From: Pedobacter sp. ok626
GTDB lineage: Bacteria; Bacteroidota; Bacteroidia; Sphingobacteriales; Sphingobacteriaceae
Direction: 5' to 3'
Length of the DNA: 64,000 bases
Assembly (NCBI RefSeq): GCF_900100435.1
Contig: NZ_FNEX01000003.1
Span: forward strand, 1-64,000
In this document: positions 15,970-24,682 of the stretch, one piece after another
Layout: every line of letters starts with the position of its first letter
Position numbering within the stretch: position 1 is the stretch's first letter
Program-made: the position numbers and the translations under genes
Notes under the pieces: model-generated
What the model was told of the DNA's origin: nothing
What the model saw: the letters and a program-made list of their open reading frames with translations, nothing else
The model's database searches: none

Positions 15970-17541
15970 CTACGCGTATCTGATATAGAAATACAATACG
16001 ATAATGGTGATAATGGCCCACCAGATAAATGGATTGCGCAGCCCCCGCTGTTGTTTCCTTTCCTCCAGAGGAAGAGAAAGACTATCGCGTGTCCAAATCA
16101 AGCCAACAAGCTCTTCAGCTGGTTTGGGTTTAGTCACCAGGCTAACCAGCACACAGCACAACATACAAGCCCAGAAAACAATGCCCGTACGGTTAAAAAA
16201 TGGCATACCTGGAAAACCATACTCAATAGCCAACGACAATGGAATGGTTAAAAGTCCGGCGGCCACAGCTCCTGTATGCGTAGTCCGTTTCCATAGGATA
16301 CCCAATAAAAACATAGCTGCAATACCAGGCGTAAAATAACCGTAAGCATTCATCAGGTAGATAAAAATAGGTTTATGAGAATACAGCGTGAGCAAGCCCG
16401 TACAAACAATACCCAACACAATAATGACAACCCCAGTGATGCGACCAAACCTCACCGACTGCTTTTCTGTAGATTTAGGTTTGATATAAGGCAGGTAAAC
16501 ATCCATAGTTAAAATGGTGGTACAAGAATTTATTGCGCCCGAAAGGTGCGACATCACTGCAGCGATTAAGCCTGCCATCACCAAACCAACCAATCCCGAA
16601 GGAAGTAAATTCTCTACCAAAGTAGCAAACAGCAAATCGGGCTTATCCAGATTAGGAAACAATTTAGGCGCTACCAAGGCCGGGAATATAATCAGCAATG
16701 GAAGTAGAAACTTCAGGTAATCACCAAATATAATCCCCATACGCGCATGCCATTCATTTTTAGCTGCCAGCGTACGCTGCACAATAAACTGATTGGTCGC
16801 ATTATAAAATATGCTGATGCACAAAAGTCCACCCAGATACATTGTCCATGGAAAATCAGGATCATTAGCAGGCATCATCAATTTCCAATCCTTCGTTGTT
16901 TCCAACACCGCCGAGAAACCTCCAGCAGCATCAATTGTATTATAAGAAAGCGCGAACATCCCCATCATCAACACCGCCAACTGAACCATTTCAGTCCATA
17001 TTACTGCGCGCAAACCACCCGCAATTGTGTAAATACCCGTGGTAACAGCCAAAACCAATACACTTGTCAGCATGGGAATGCCCAACAAAGATTGCAACGA
17101 TAAAGCACCAAGGTAAAGTACAGCACTAATTTCAACAAAAATATAGGTCATCAATACCAATACCGAATAGATGGTACGTGCACCTTCTCCAAATCTCTTT
17201 TGCAAAAACTCAGGCATGGTATAAAAACCGTTGCGCAGATAAAAAGGAAGAAACACCCATAACAAGGCATTAAAGCCGATTAAGATCGCGCCCCATTCAG
17301 TCACCATAGCTACAAAACCACGGTTATAGGCCACGCCCATTACACCAACCAACTGGTGACTGCTGATGTTTGCGGCAATAATACTACCGCCAACCATCCA
17401 CCAGGGAAGTTTGTCGCCGGCTAAAAAATAATCTCTTTTTGTATTACTCCCCTTACGGGATGCATAAATACCAAGCGCAATAATACCAAGAATATAAATA
17501 CCAAAAACGGCAGCATCGAGGGATGTAAAATTTGAGTTCAT
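15970..17541 (-). CDS. Sodium:solute symporter (SSS/SGLT family)
   Basis: 523 residues with about 13-14 transmembrane helices, an inner-membrane Na+-coupled uptake system for a sugar or sugar acid. Family marks include GGSIIAANISSHQLVGVMGV in TM1 with the sodium-site small residues, ITGVVIIVLGI, and LVMAGLIAAVMSHLSGAIN with the Na2-site serines of the SGLT branch. A frame extension up to 17655 would overlap the ceramidase-like gene; the ATG at 17541 (MNSNFTSLD) is preferred. It is the last gene of operon III, 32 bases after the ceramidase-like gene, and carries material to the enzymes upstream. Confidence 0.88.
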   Translation of the reverse strand: MNSNFTSLDAAVFGIYILGIIALGIYASRKGSNTKRDYFLAGDKLPWWMVGGSIIAANISSHQLVGVMGVAYNRGFVAMVTEWGAILIGFNALLWVFLPFYLRNGFYTMPEFLQKRFGEGARTIYSVLVLMTYIFVEISAVLYLGALSLQSLLGIPMLTSVLVLAVTTGIYTIAGGLRAVIWTEMVQLAVLMMGMFALSYNTIDAAGGFSAVLETTKDWKLMMPANDPDFPWTMYLGGLLCISIFYNATNQFIVQRTLAAKNEWHARMGIIFGDYLKFLLPLLIIFPALVAPKLFPNLDKPDLLFATLVENLLPSGLVGLVMAGLIAAVMSHLSGAINSCTTILTMDVYLPYIKPKSTEKQSVRFGRITGVVIIVLGIVCTGLLTLYSHKPIFIYLMNAYGYFTPGIAAMFLLGILWKRTTHTGAVAAGLLTIPLSLAIEYGFPGMPFFNRTGIVFWACMLCCVLVSLVTKPKPAEELVGLIWTRDSLSLPLEERKQQRGLRNPFIWWAIITIIVLYFYIRYA

Positions 17542-17573
17542 TTGGTTTATCTGGTTTCGTTGATGTGGTTCGA

Positions 17574-18935
17574 TTATTTCATTAATGCTTTTGCAGTGGT
17601 TATCGCGGTTGTGGTCAGCTGCTCGAGCCCGCCCGAAGCAAAGGGTGTTTGCCATACGGCGTACATGTTCTTCGCATAGAGCTCCCGGGGCGGTAAATAG
17701 CCTGCATAGCCATTCACAATGTTCATCACTGCGACAGCATGTGGTGACAAAGCTTCACGGAGCGCTTGCTGAAAATAAGAATAGGCTTCATTTGGCTGTC
17801 CAACAAGACAAGCCTCACCAATGCGCCATACCCAGAGCGGCATCATGGAGACATCGCCATCTCCAACGGTTTTACGAATACCCCGCATCCGCCACAATCT
17901 TTCTTTAAGTACATGATCCTCACATTCGCGCCACTGACTTTCTATTTCCGCCAGCGAGGGAAGTTCCTTTAAGGCGAACGGTATATTGATCATTTGCAGC
18001 GCTAATCGCGTTGAGGCGGTACGTGGATACTTTCTCCAAACCGCAAGCGGAGCACCCGATTCTACTACCTGAGCCAATTTCAGCTGATAATTTGCAGGAT
18101 ACATCGCTTCAAGTACACCTAATGCTGCGTAGCCTAACTGTCTACCATAACCATCCGCCAACTGGCAATCGCCCGAATACTGCTCCGATGGTGCCAATTC
18201 TCCCGAAGCACCCTGTAAAAAAAGACAAGGAGCTTCATGCTGCGCTTCCAGCAATTCCCGCATTGCGCCTACGTAATCCGGAGAAATCAACCGATTATCC
18301 CAGGCTAAAGTCGTCGGGTGACAAGCGTAATTGACGATGGTTCCCATAATTGCTCCCTTTGCATTCGTAATTCGTCCAACCAGTAAAGTATCATCAGCCT
18401 TTTGGTCTGGATTGTACCCTACCAATAACCTGTCATTTTTCTCTTCCGGTAAATCGCGATTGGTAGCCAGCTCACATTTCCCATAACGCCAGGAAAGCGT
18501 AGCTACTGCAGCGCTGCTAAGGGCAGCCTGAACAGCTAAAATCGCCGCTTCTTTAATGCATTTTAAATAGGGAATGATGTACTCCCCACCTGGTTTTGAA
18601 GTGTCCTCAGAGAACAAACCCGGACCAGCATGTGTGTGCGACAAGCAAAACATCAAATGAGATGCTTCCAAATCAAAAGCTTCCAATATGGCCCCACGCA
18701 ACTCCTTTTCATCGGCAGCGCTTTTCCACCAACCCAGATCAGCCGAAATCAAAACCAATGGTTTATCCTGTTCAGCTTCTTTAAGGGTGATACAAGTCAG
18801 CTTTAACGGCTTATGTATCCCTTCAGCCACATCATGTGTAGCCGCTCCCCAGTTCCGGGCGTAAATCCCTACCGGAGGAGTAATATCTTCCTGACCTACG
18901 CCAATTATTCCGGTAAAAGATGAATCATAGGTCAT
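17574..18935 (-). CDS. Neutral/alkaline ceramidase-like hydrolase (N-terminal domain only)
   Basis: 453 residues. It starts with GVGQEDITPPVGIYARNWG and has the zinc-site motifs MFCLSHTHAGPG and IVNYACHPTTLAWDN of the neutral/alkaline non-lysosomal ceramidase N-terminal domain. True ceramidases are about 650-700 residues with a C-terminal immunoglobulin-like domain, absent here. There is no signal peptide, so it is probably cytoplasmic. In this operon it may hydrolyse an amide or lactone of a sugar acid rather than a sphingolipid; that is inference from context. Its start overlaps the stop of the SDR gene by 4 bases (ATGA), so the two are coupled. Confidence 0.8.
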   Translation of the reverse strand: MTYDSSFTGIIGVGQEDITPPVGIYARNWGAATHDVAEGIHKPLKLTCITLKEAEQDKPLVLISADLGWWKSAADEKELRGAILEAFDLEASHLMFCLSHTHAGPGLFSEDTSKPGGEYIIPYLKCIKEAAILAVQAALSSAAVATLSWRYGKCELATNRDLPEEKNDRLLVGYNPDQKADDTLLVGRITNAKGAIMGTIVNYACHPTTLAWDNRLISPDYVGAMRELLEAQHEAPCLFLQGASGELAPSEQYSGDCQLADGYGRQLGYAALGVLEAMYPANYQLKLAQVVESGAPLAVWRKYPRTASTRLALQMINIPFALKELPSLAEIESQWRECEDHVLKERLWRMRGIRKTVGDGDVSMMPLWVWRIGEACLVGQPNEAYSYFQQALREALSPHAVAVMNIVNGYAGYLPPRELYAKNMYAVWQTPFASGGLEQLTTTAITTAKALMK

Positions 18936-19705
18936 AATGCACGCAGTGAAAGTCCACCATCTATTAATAAAGTACTACCGGTAATGTGCTCATTAGCCGG
19001 ATGACATAAATAAGCCACTTGTTGAGCGACAGTAGCGGCGCTCATAATTTTACCAACCGGCACTTTTTCTTCCGCCTGTTGTATCAATTCCGGATTCTTC
19101 GCCCATATTTCAGCGCTCAGACCTGCCTGTACATATCCCGGAGCAATTTCATTAACCATGATCTGATGTGGCGCCAATTCAAGCGCCATGCACTTGCAGA
19201 GCATCCGCAGACCGGCTTTCGACACACAGTACGCTGGCAAATTAGGATGAACAGCCGCTGCAGCCCAACTTCCTATAAAAATCACATGACCAGGCAATTT
19301 TTCCTCCAGCATTCTCTTTGTGGCTTTCTGTGTGAGGTAAAATGCACCATCCAAATTCACACGCAATTCGCGCGACCATTCTTCTGGGCTAACCTGATGA
19401 ATACCAGCTTGTGTAACTGTTGCCGCATTTGAAATGATTAGACTAGGAACACCCAACACCTCTTCCACTTCCTGTAGCCATTTATCGACCTCAGCTGCAT
19501 CAGATACATCCACCTTGGTGTAATGTGCAGCAACGCGATATTCCTGCTTTAGTTCATTTAAAAACGCCTGAGCATCCTCCTGAGCTTGTAAATCGCCAAT
19601 AGCGATCGCTGCTGCCTGTCCCGCAAATTCGCGGCAAATAGCCTGTCCAATATCTCCTAAGCCTCCGCTGATCACCAGGACCTTATTCTGAAACAATTTC
19701 TCCAT
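18932..19705 (-). CDS. SDR-family oxidoreductase
   Basis: 257 residues, a classical SDR with SGGLGDIGQAICREF for NAD(P) binding, IISNAAT in place of NNAG, the catalytic Ser in IFIGSWAAA and YCVSK near residue 155. The C-terminus GSTLLIDGGLSL is standard. It likely oxidises or reduces a sugar-acid hydroxyl within the pathway of operon III. It sits 17 bases after the enolase-superfamily gene and overlaps the ceramidase-like gene by 4 bases. Confidence 0.87.
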   Translation of the reverse strand: MEKLFQNKVLVISGGLGDIGQAICREFAGQAAAIAIGDLQAQEDAQAFLNELKQEYRVAAHYTKVDVSDAAEVDKWLQEVEEVLGVPSLIISNAATVTQAGIHQVSPEEWSRELRVNLDGAFYLTQKATKRMLEEKLPGHVIFIGSWAAAAVHPNLPAYCVSKAGLRMLCKCMALELAPHQIMVNEIAPGYVQAGLSAEIWAKNPELIQQAEEKVPVGKIMSAATVAQQVAYLCHPANEHITGSTLLIDGGLSLRAL

Positions 19706-19722
19706 GTGGATTATTTTTTAAC

Positions 19723-20901
19723 CTACCAGTCTCCTACGCTACCATCTCTATAAAATGTTCTTTGCAATACTTCCTGCTGGAAGGGATGCTTTTTCACTTC
19801 TTCTTCATTGATTTCTATACCTAGTCCGGGACGAGTGTTCGGACGAACGATTCTTCCTTTCTTTTCTACTGTAAAGCCTTCACTAACGATATCCGAACGC
19901 CATGGCACGTCATTGTGTACACTTTCACAGATGATATAGCCTGGTGTTGCAAAGCCAAATTCTATTGAAGCTGCCGTACTTACCGGTCCTTGTGGATTAT
20001 GTGGTGCTATAGAAACACGATAAGCTTCGGCCATAGCCGCTATACGTCGCACTTCACTCAATCCACCGCAGTGCGTAATGTCCGGCTGGATCACACTAAC
20101 CGCCCTTTTTTCAAACATTTCACGGAAAGCATGAATGGTAACCAGTCTTTCGCCACTAGCGATAGGTGTAGATACCGCCCTTTGAATCAATGCAATATCC
20201 TCGATCGACTCCGGCCAGCAAGGCTCTTCAAAAAAGTAAAGTCCATACGGCTCAAGTGCTTTGGCAAACTGCATCCCCATACGCGGGCTAGGCCGTGCAT
20301 GACAATCCACCATAATATCTATATCGTTACCCACAGCTTCACGCATCGATCTCACACAAGCCTCTGCATAATGGATAGGCTTCAAGCCTTCAAGCGGCAT
20401 TGTTTCGGGCACTGCCATTGATTTAAATGCAGTAAATCCATCCGCTACCGCTTGTTGAGCCAACTCGCCAAAACGATTGGCATCATCAGGTTTAGTCTGA
20501 TAGAAATCTTCCATTTTACCACCGCCAAGGTGACAATACAACCTGATATAGTCGCGAACCCGGCCTCCCCATAACTCATGCGTTGGCACGCCATGTATTT
20601 TACCTGCGATATCCCAAAGGGCAATGTCGATACCGCTAATCGCTGTACCACGCACAATGCCGTTGCCATGCCAGAAATGTTGACGATACATCATCTGCCA
20701 AAGATGCTCTATACGACGAGGATCTTCACCAATCAACAACTGCGACAAATCTTCTATGGCACCAACCACACTTCGGGTATGCCATTCAAGCGTCGCTTCG
20801 CCCCAACCCCAAAGGCCAGGTTGATCCGTTACAACTTTTACAAAGATCCAATTCCGCATACGCGCATGGCATACGTAAGTTTCTATAGCGGTTATTTTCA
20901 T
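19723..20901 (-). CDS. Mandelate racemase/enolase-superfamily sugar-acid dehydratase
   Basis: 392 residues. The N-terminal capping domain is followed by a TIM barrel with metal ligands in [20 protein letters not shown] and PIASGERL, and a His on the C-terminal side in [12 protein letters not shown]. The arrangement and the [14 protein letters not shown] stretch resemble D-galactonate/mannonate dehydratases (DgoD subgroup). The expected reaction is Mg-dependent dehydration of an aldonic or uronic-derived acid to a 2-keto-3-deoxy acid, which the DapA-family enzyme of operon IV could then cleave. The exact sugar stereochemistry cannot be read. Its start shares one base with the aminotransferase stop. 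Confidence 0.87.
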   Translation of the reverse strand: MKITAIETYVCHARMRNWIFVKVVTDQPGLWGWGEATLEWHTRSVVGAIEDLSQLLIGEDPRRIEHLWQMMYRQHFWHGNGIVRGTAISGIDIALWDIAGKIHGVPTHELWGGRVRDYIRLYCHLGGGKMEDFYQTKPDDANRFGELAQQAVADGFTAFKSMAVPETMPLEGLKPIHYAEACVRSMREAVGNDIDIMVDCHARPSPRMGMQFAKALEPYGLYFFEEPCWPESIEDIALIQRAVSTPIASGERLVTIHAFREMFEKRAVSVIQPDITHCGGLSEVRRIAAMAEAYRVSIAPHNPQGPVSTAASIEFGFATPGYIICESVHNDVPWRSDIVSEGFTVEKKGRIVRPNTRPGLGIEINEEEVKKHPFQQEVLQRTFYRDGSVGDW

Positions 20902-22235
20902 TACTTATTTAATAAAGCTGACAATACTTTTTTATTTTTCTCCAATGTTTCTTCTATATCTGCCATGCTATGCGCAAATGATATACTTCCTTGTTTAAAA
21001 GGCAGCGGGAAATTAAATATCCCTTGTTCTATCAATTTATGGCGATAGTTTTTATCAAAAGCAGCATCATTATGTAAAGCAATATCGTGAAAATCTTTTG
21101 GAGCATGATCCATAAAATAAACACAAAATGCAGATCCCTGACGGGCAACATAAAAGGGTTTATCGTACTTCGACAAAATATCATTTAAGCCATTTTCTAA
21201 GGCTGCTCCTAATTTATCAACGTGTTGATATACGGAGAATTCTGATGAAGAAAGCTTCTTTAAGGTAGCGATAGCCGCTATAGTGGTCAAAGGATGCGCA
21301 TTAAACGTACCAGCAATCAACACCCGCTTTTCCTTATCTGGATGTACAAAGTAATCCATGTATTTCGCTTTCCCTGCAATCACCCCCATCGGATAACCAT
21401 TGGCAATCGCTTTCCCAAAAGTACTGAGATCAGGAGTTACGCCACAAATGCTTTGATACCCCCCTAAGGCATGACGAAATCCAGTTTTCACCTCATCAAA
21501 AATAAGCAGGAAGCCTGTTTCATCAGCCAGCTTGCGCAAACCTTCCAGGTAACCGGCTTCCGGTTTTACGATACCTATGTTTTGTAGTACAGGCTCTAGT
21601 ATTAAACAAGCAACGGGATAGCGCTTAATGATATATTGAATAGAGTCAAGGTCATTGTAATTGACCACATGGATCAATGCTTTGTGTTCATCCGGAATTC
21701 CAGCAGACAAAGAATCAAAGGGATACTCACCCGGACTTACCCGTTCGCCAATAGCCTCCAAATCACTAATCACATTTCCTGCTACATCGTTGTGCCAGCC
21801 ATTGTAGCCACCCTGCATGATGATCACATGATCTCTGCCTGTTACAGCACGCGCAATACGGATGGCATGATAGGTCGCTTCAGAACCCGTAGTCGTAATT
21901 TGCAATTTCTCGGCGCTTGGCACACTCTTACAAAACAACTCTGCAAACTGTCCTTCAAGATCAGTTGGACCAGCGCCCATCAATACAGAATCGTCATTTA
22001 TTGACGCTAAAACCGCTGCATTTACATCAGGGTCGTTGTGACCAAGGAAAGCTGCTGCAAACCCTGCCTGATAATCAATGTACTCATTACCTTCAATATC
22101 CCAAACTCTGCTCCCTTTACCTTTTGAAAAACAAATATTAGGTTCAGACTTGCGATTAAGTGAAACAACCCCACCAGGAATCCATTTTTCATTCTTGGTA
22201 ATTATTGCTGCCGATTTTAGCCAACTATTTATCAT
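20901..22235 (-). CDS. Class III PLP aminotransferase / glutamate-1-semialdehyde aminomutase-like
   Basis: 444 residues, fold type I class III aminotransferase. Seen are [16 protein letters not shown] (phosphate loop, residues 114-129), DEVKTGFR (residues 247-254) with the Asp that pairs with the pyridine nitrogen, and the Schiff-base Lys275 in [14 protein letters not shown]. The closest overall pattern is GSA aminomutase, but no tetrapyrrole genes are nearby. As first gene of operon III it more likely transaminates or isomerises an amino-sugar acid derivative. An operator lies 88 bases upstream (22323-22353). Confidence 0.85.
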   Translation of the reverse strand: MINSWLKSAAIITKNEKWIPGGVVSLNRKSEPNICFSKGKGSRVWDIEGNEYIDYQAGFAAAFLGHNDPDVNAAVLASINDDSVLMGAGPTDLEGQFAELFCKSVPSAEKLQITTTGSEATYHAIRIARAVTGRDHVIIMQGGYNGWHNDVAGNVISDLEAIGERVSPGEYPFDSLSAGIPDEHKALIHVVNYNDLDSIQYIIKRYPVACLILEPVLQNIGIVKPEAGYLEGLRKLADETGFLLIFDEVKTGFRHALGGYQSICGVTPDLSTFGKAIANGYPMGVIAGKAKYMDYFVHPDKEKRVLIAGTFNAHPLTTIAAIATLKKLSSSEFSVYQHVDKLGAALENGLNDILSKYDKPFYVARQGSAFCVYFMDHAPKDFHDIALHNDAAFDKNYRHKLIEQGIFNFPLPFKQGSISFAHSMADIEETLEKNKKVLSALLNK

Positions 22236-22322
22236 TTTCTTTACGTTTTAAATTATCCATCATACAACCAGTATTAAGATTAGCGTGTACTTTAAGAAAT
22301 CAGATACCCAATACGCTATCTT

Positions 22323-22353
22323 TGTATACAAATATATAACTTTTTTGTATACA
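22323..22353. promoter_or_regulatory. Paired-box GntR operator of operon III
   Basis: GTATAC at 22324-22329 and again at 22347-22352 (starts 23 bp apart) with the TGTATACAAA / TTTGTATACA extensions, identical in layout to the sites at 15826 and 29989. On the minus strand it includes TATATTTG (22329-22336) as a -7-like element for the aminotransferase operon. Confidence 0.72.
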
Positions 22354-22411
22354 TCATAATGATATAAAATTTAATATTTTTTTTTTATGATGACTATTTA
22401 GGGCAAAAAAA

Positions 22412-22441
22412 AAATGCCGCGACCATAAAGCCGCGGCATTT
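22412..22441 (-). terminator. Intrinsic terminator after the gntR gene
   Basis: A 10-bp perfect GC-rich stem, AAATGCCGCG (22412-22421) and CGCGGCATTT (22432-22441), with a 10-base loop. On the minus strand it is followed by a run of T (plus-strand A-run 22405-22414). It lies 20 bases after the stop of the GntR gene and insulates it from operon III. Confidence 0.85.
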
Positions 22442-22461
22442 CAAAAGAAAATATATTTTAC

Positions 22462-23100
22462 CTACTCCAATTCCAGTGAAGCAACTTCCCCACGAAGCAA
22501 GTGTTTACTCAGAAACTCTTCAGCTTTCTTCAAGCTCTTAGCCTTAAGTGCTTTCAAAATTTCGCGATGCTCTTTATCAGTCAACTCATAATCATCCATA
22601 TGTGTTTGCGACCTGCCCAGTTTTAAATGGAACAATGGAATATTACTAAGTTCATATAACTGTCGCAATTTGGCATTCCTTGCCATATTAATCAGTGTTT
22701 CATGAAACTTTACATCAGCCTCACAGGCCCCCGAGAAGTAACCATTCTTCACCATCTGCGTAAAATCATCACATATCCTATCCAATTCGGCGATATCCTC
22801 ATCAGTTACGTTATTAAAAGCAAGTCTTAATGCACCTAATTCCAGCAATTCCCGGATTTCCCGGATCTCATGAATATCCTCTGCAGTCATTGTCTTCACG
22901 TAATAACCACCTTTCTCACCTGTTTCCAGTAAGCCTTCCCCTAATAAACGGTTTAATGCTTCCCGAACCGACACTCTACTCACCTCCGTCTTTGTAGCCC
23001 AAACATCCTCTTTTAACCTGGTTCCAGGAACGATCTGATTAGACAATATCTTTTTGCGCAGTTCAGAATATACCTTGTTTGATTGCGAATCTTCTTTCAT
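22462..23100 (-). CDS. GntR-family (FadR/FCD subfamily) transcriptional regulator
   Basis: 212 residues. The N-terminal winged helix (about 8-72) has VYSELRKKILSNQIVPGTRL and SRVSVREALNRLLGEGLLE. The FCD effector domain (about 80-205) has the metal/ligand residues in EADVKFHETL, DKEHREIL and LSKHLLRG. FCD regulators commonly answer to uronates and other sugar or organic acids. It sits in the centre of the locus, monocistronic, with its own terminator and a paired-box site whose first box is 10 bases before its ATG, implying autoregulation. It is the natural candidate to bind all seven paired-box sites. Confidence 0.92.
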   Translation of the reverse strand: MKEDSQSNKVYSELRKKILSNQIVPGTRLKEDVWATKTEVSRVSVREALNRLLGEGLLETGEKGGYYVKTMTAEDIHEIREIRELLELGALRLAFNNVTDEDIAELDRICDDFTQMVKNGYFSGACEADVKFHETLINMARNAKLRQLYELSNIPLFHLKLGRSQTHMDDYELTDKEHREILKALKAKSLKKAEEFLSKHLLRGEVASLELE

Positions 23101-23109
23101 GTCAAATTA

Positions 23110-23140
23110 TGTAAACGAATTTAAATATAAAAAGTAAACA
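23110..23140. promoter_or_regulatory. Paired-box operator at the gntR start (autoregulation)
   Basis: GTAAAC at 23111-23116 and 23134-23139, starts 23 bp apart, in direct orientation. The sequence closely resembles the site at 30194 (shared AAAAAGTAAACA). Box one lies 10 bases before the gntR ATG, so binding would block initiation or elongation. Confidence 0.62.
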
Positions 23141-23241
23141 ATTTTAAATTTTATTGCAAGATACTAAACAATTTATGTTTTTAATACAACATAATATCCT
23201 ACTTTATTTTGAGATCGGGCGGCAGAGCCCCCACATCTTAC

Positions 23242-24240
23242 TTACTTTATAGTCAATCTTTTGATTCCAATGGTCATTTGTTTGCTTGTAGCAGTATTCA
23301 CTACACTATTAACATAAATATAAGCTCTGTATTTACCGTCCGCAGTTTCAACCCAAACGCCAGACTCAGCACGTGTGTTGATAGCGAAATCCGGCGCATC
23401 AGTAAAATTGCGCTGCTCCAGATCTATATCATCAACAAAAACACTCGTCGCCAGTCCGGTTGTATTTACCAGTTGCTGATCTCTGATATCCCAAGCCTTA
23501 ATCAGTTTTGTTTTGTTAGTTAATCCAGCAGGCAAGGTTATTCCCGGCCTATATTCAACACTTGCTGTTGGCGCTACCAACGCGTGATTAAAGGTTACAC
23601 CAGTGATCGCACGATACAAGTAAACCAGATCAATTTTAGATGGATTAGCAGCAGCAAATGCAGCATCATAAACCGCCATATCAGCTATAGACAGGTAACA
23701 AGCCGTAGGATCTGTGACTATCAGGTTTTTTTTGATATCCATTCTTCTGATAGGATGTGGACCTGATTTATAGCTATTTGTCTCTCCATTGGTAGAAGTT
23801 ACGGAAAAAGTAAAAGTTACTTCTTTGCCCCGCGCCTCTTCCGGAACCCTGTAGAAGTAACGTAAGGTAGCCGCAGAAATATCAGCATAATAAGTTACAG
23901 TTGTAGTATTTCCACTATTCACGGATGGTGTTCCAACTACCGTCCCCACATCCAACCCACCGGAAGTTGTCGTGTAAAATTTATTATCCATGTAAGTACC
24001 TGTGGCACCTGCAATAGAAGCTGTAACCGTTGCCGAAGCAAGCTTCCCTTTTTCAGGCAACAAAGCCATTGCATAGGCAAATTCAATATCCATTCCTACT
24101 ATACTCGGACCTAATGATCGTTTGATTAAATCGTTCTGTAGTCCCGATGGCGACGTAGGCGTTTCGTATTCTTTTTCTTTGCAGCCTGTAAAAACAAGTA
24201 CAAAAAGACCAAGCACATATAAAATATATTTATTCTTCAT
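23242..24240 (-). CDS. DUF4466-like SusCD-associated lipoprotein
   Basis: 332 residues. A lipoprotein signal ends at VLVFTGC (Cys20). The mature part is beta-rich, with Thr/Gly-rich stretches (TTTSGGLDVGTVVGTPSVNSG) and a closing MTIGIKRLTIK strand. The composition and place after susC-susD match DUF4466-type proteins of polysaccharide loci, which are presumed surface glycan-binding proteins. The family name is from recall and moderately sure. It is the last gene of operon II, 14 bases after the DUF5018-like gene, with a small GC-rich hairpin at 23217-23230 just downstream. Confidence 0.65.
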   Translation of the reverse strand: MKNKYILYVLGLFVLVFTGCKEKEYETPTSPSGLQNDLIKRSLGPSIVGMDIEFAYAMALLPEKGKLASATVTASIAGATGTYMDNKFYTTTSGGLDVGTVVGTPSVNSGNTTTVTYYADISAATLRYFYRVPEEARGKEVTFTFSVTSTNGETNSYKSGPHPIRRMDIKKNLIVTDPTACYLSIADMAVYDAAFAAANPSKIDLVYLYRAITGVTFNHALVAPTASVEYRPGITLPAGLTNKTKLIKAWDIRDQQLVNTTGLATSVFVDDIDLEQRNFTDAPDFAINTRAESGVWVETADGKYRAYIYVNSVVNTATSKQMTIGIKRLTIK

Positions 24241-24254
24241 GACGCTGTTTTTTT

Positions 24255-24659
24255 TTAATTTATTTTTTGAACTGAAAGATTAACCGTGTAAGTCTTCCTT
24301 ACTTTTCTATTGCCTGAGATTACAGTCCATTTTTTCGGATTACTCAAGTCAGAAAAATCCACCTTACCGGGGATTTTAGGATCTAATTTAGCATCCGTAA
24401 CCAACGTAAACTGCGGATAAAGATTCTTCAGGTCTGTTCCAAAAAGCACTTCCACGGTGACTGTCTGCGCTGTTGTATCTACAACTGCTGCTTTGCTTCT
24501 TACTGTTTGGTAATCAGCTCCCAGTATTTCGAAACTGCTGACATAACAATCCGATCTTGTAGTGATCAGTAAGCCATCTTCGTCAACGGGATACCCCTTT
24601 TTACATCCTGTAGCAAGTAATCCTAAAAGAACTAGGCTAAAATATATTGATTTTTTCAT
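24255..24659 (-). CDS. DUF5018-like small lipoprotein
   Basis: 134 residues from the ATG at 24659 (MKKSIYFS); the frame also allows a start three codons earlier. The lipobox is LLATGC. The mature protein is one beta-sandwich-like domain with SFEILGADYQTVRSKAAV and a C-terminal TYTVNLSVQKIN strand, as in the DUF5018-related domains found as repeats in surface lipoproteins of Bacteroidota. It is probably a cell-surface accessory to the SusC/SusD pair upstream, 23 bases away. Function is inferred only from position. Confidence 0.62.
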   Translation of the reverse strand: MKKSIYFSLVLLGLLATGCKKGYPVDEDGLLITTRSDCYVSSFEILGADYQTVRSKAAVVDTTAQTVTVEVLFGTDLKNLYPQFTLVTDAKLDPKIPGKVDFSDLSNPKKWTVISGNRKVRKTYTVNLSVQKIN

Positions 24660-24682
24660 TTCGATCAATTTTAATTAATAGG

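Noticed and set aside
17542..17655. Longer start for the sodium symporter
   Set aside because: It overlaps the ceramidase-like gene and adds a polar stretch with no homology seen; the ATG at 17541 leads directly into the first membrane helix region.
20901..22235. hemL (tetrapyrrole synthesis)
   Set aside because: Class III aminotransferase motifs are shared, but the gene is in a GntR-controlled sugar operon and no heme genes are near.
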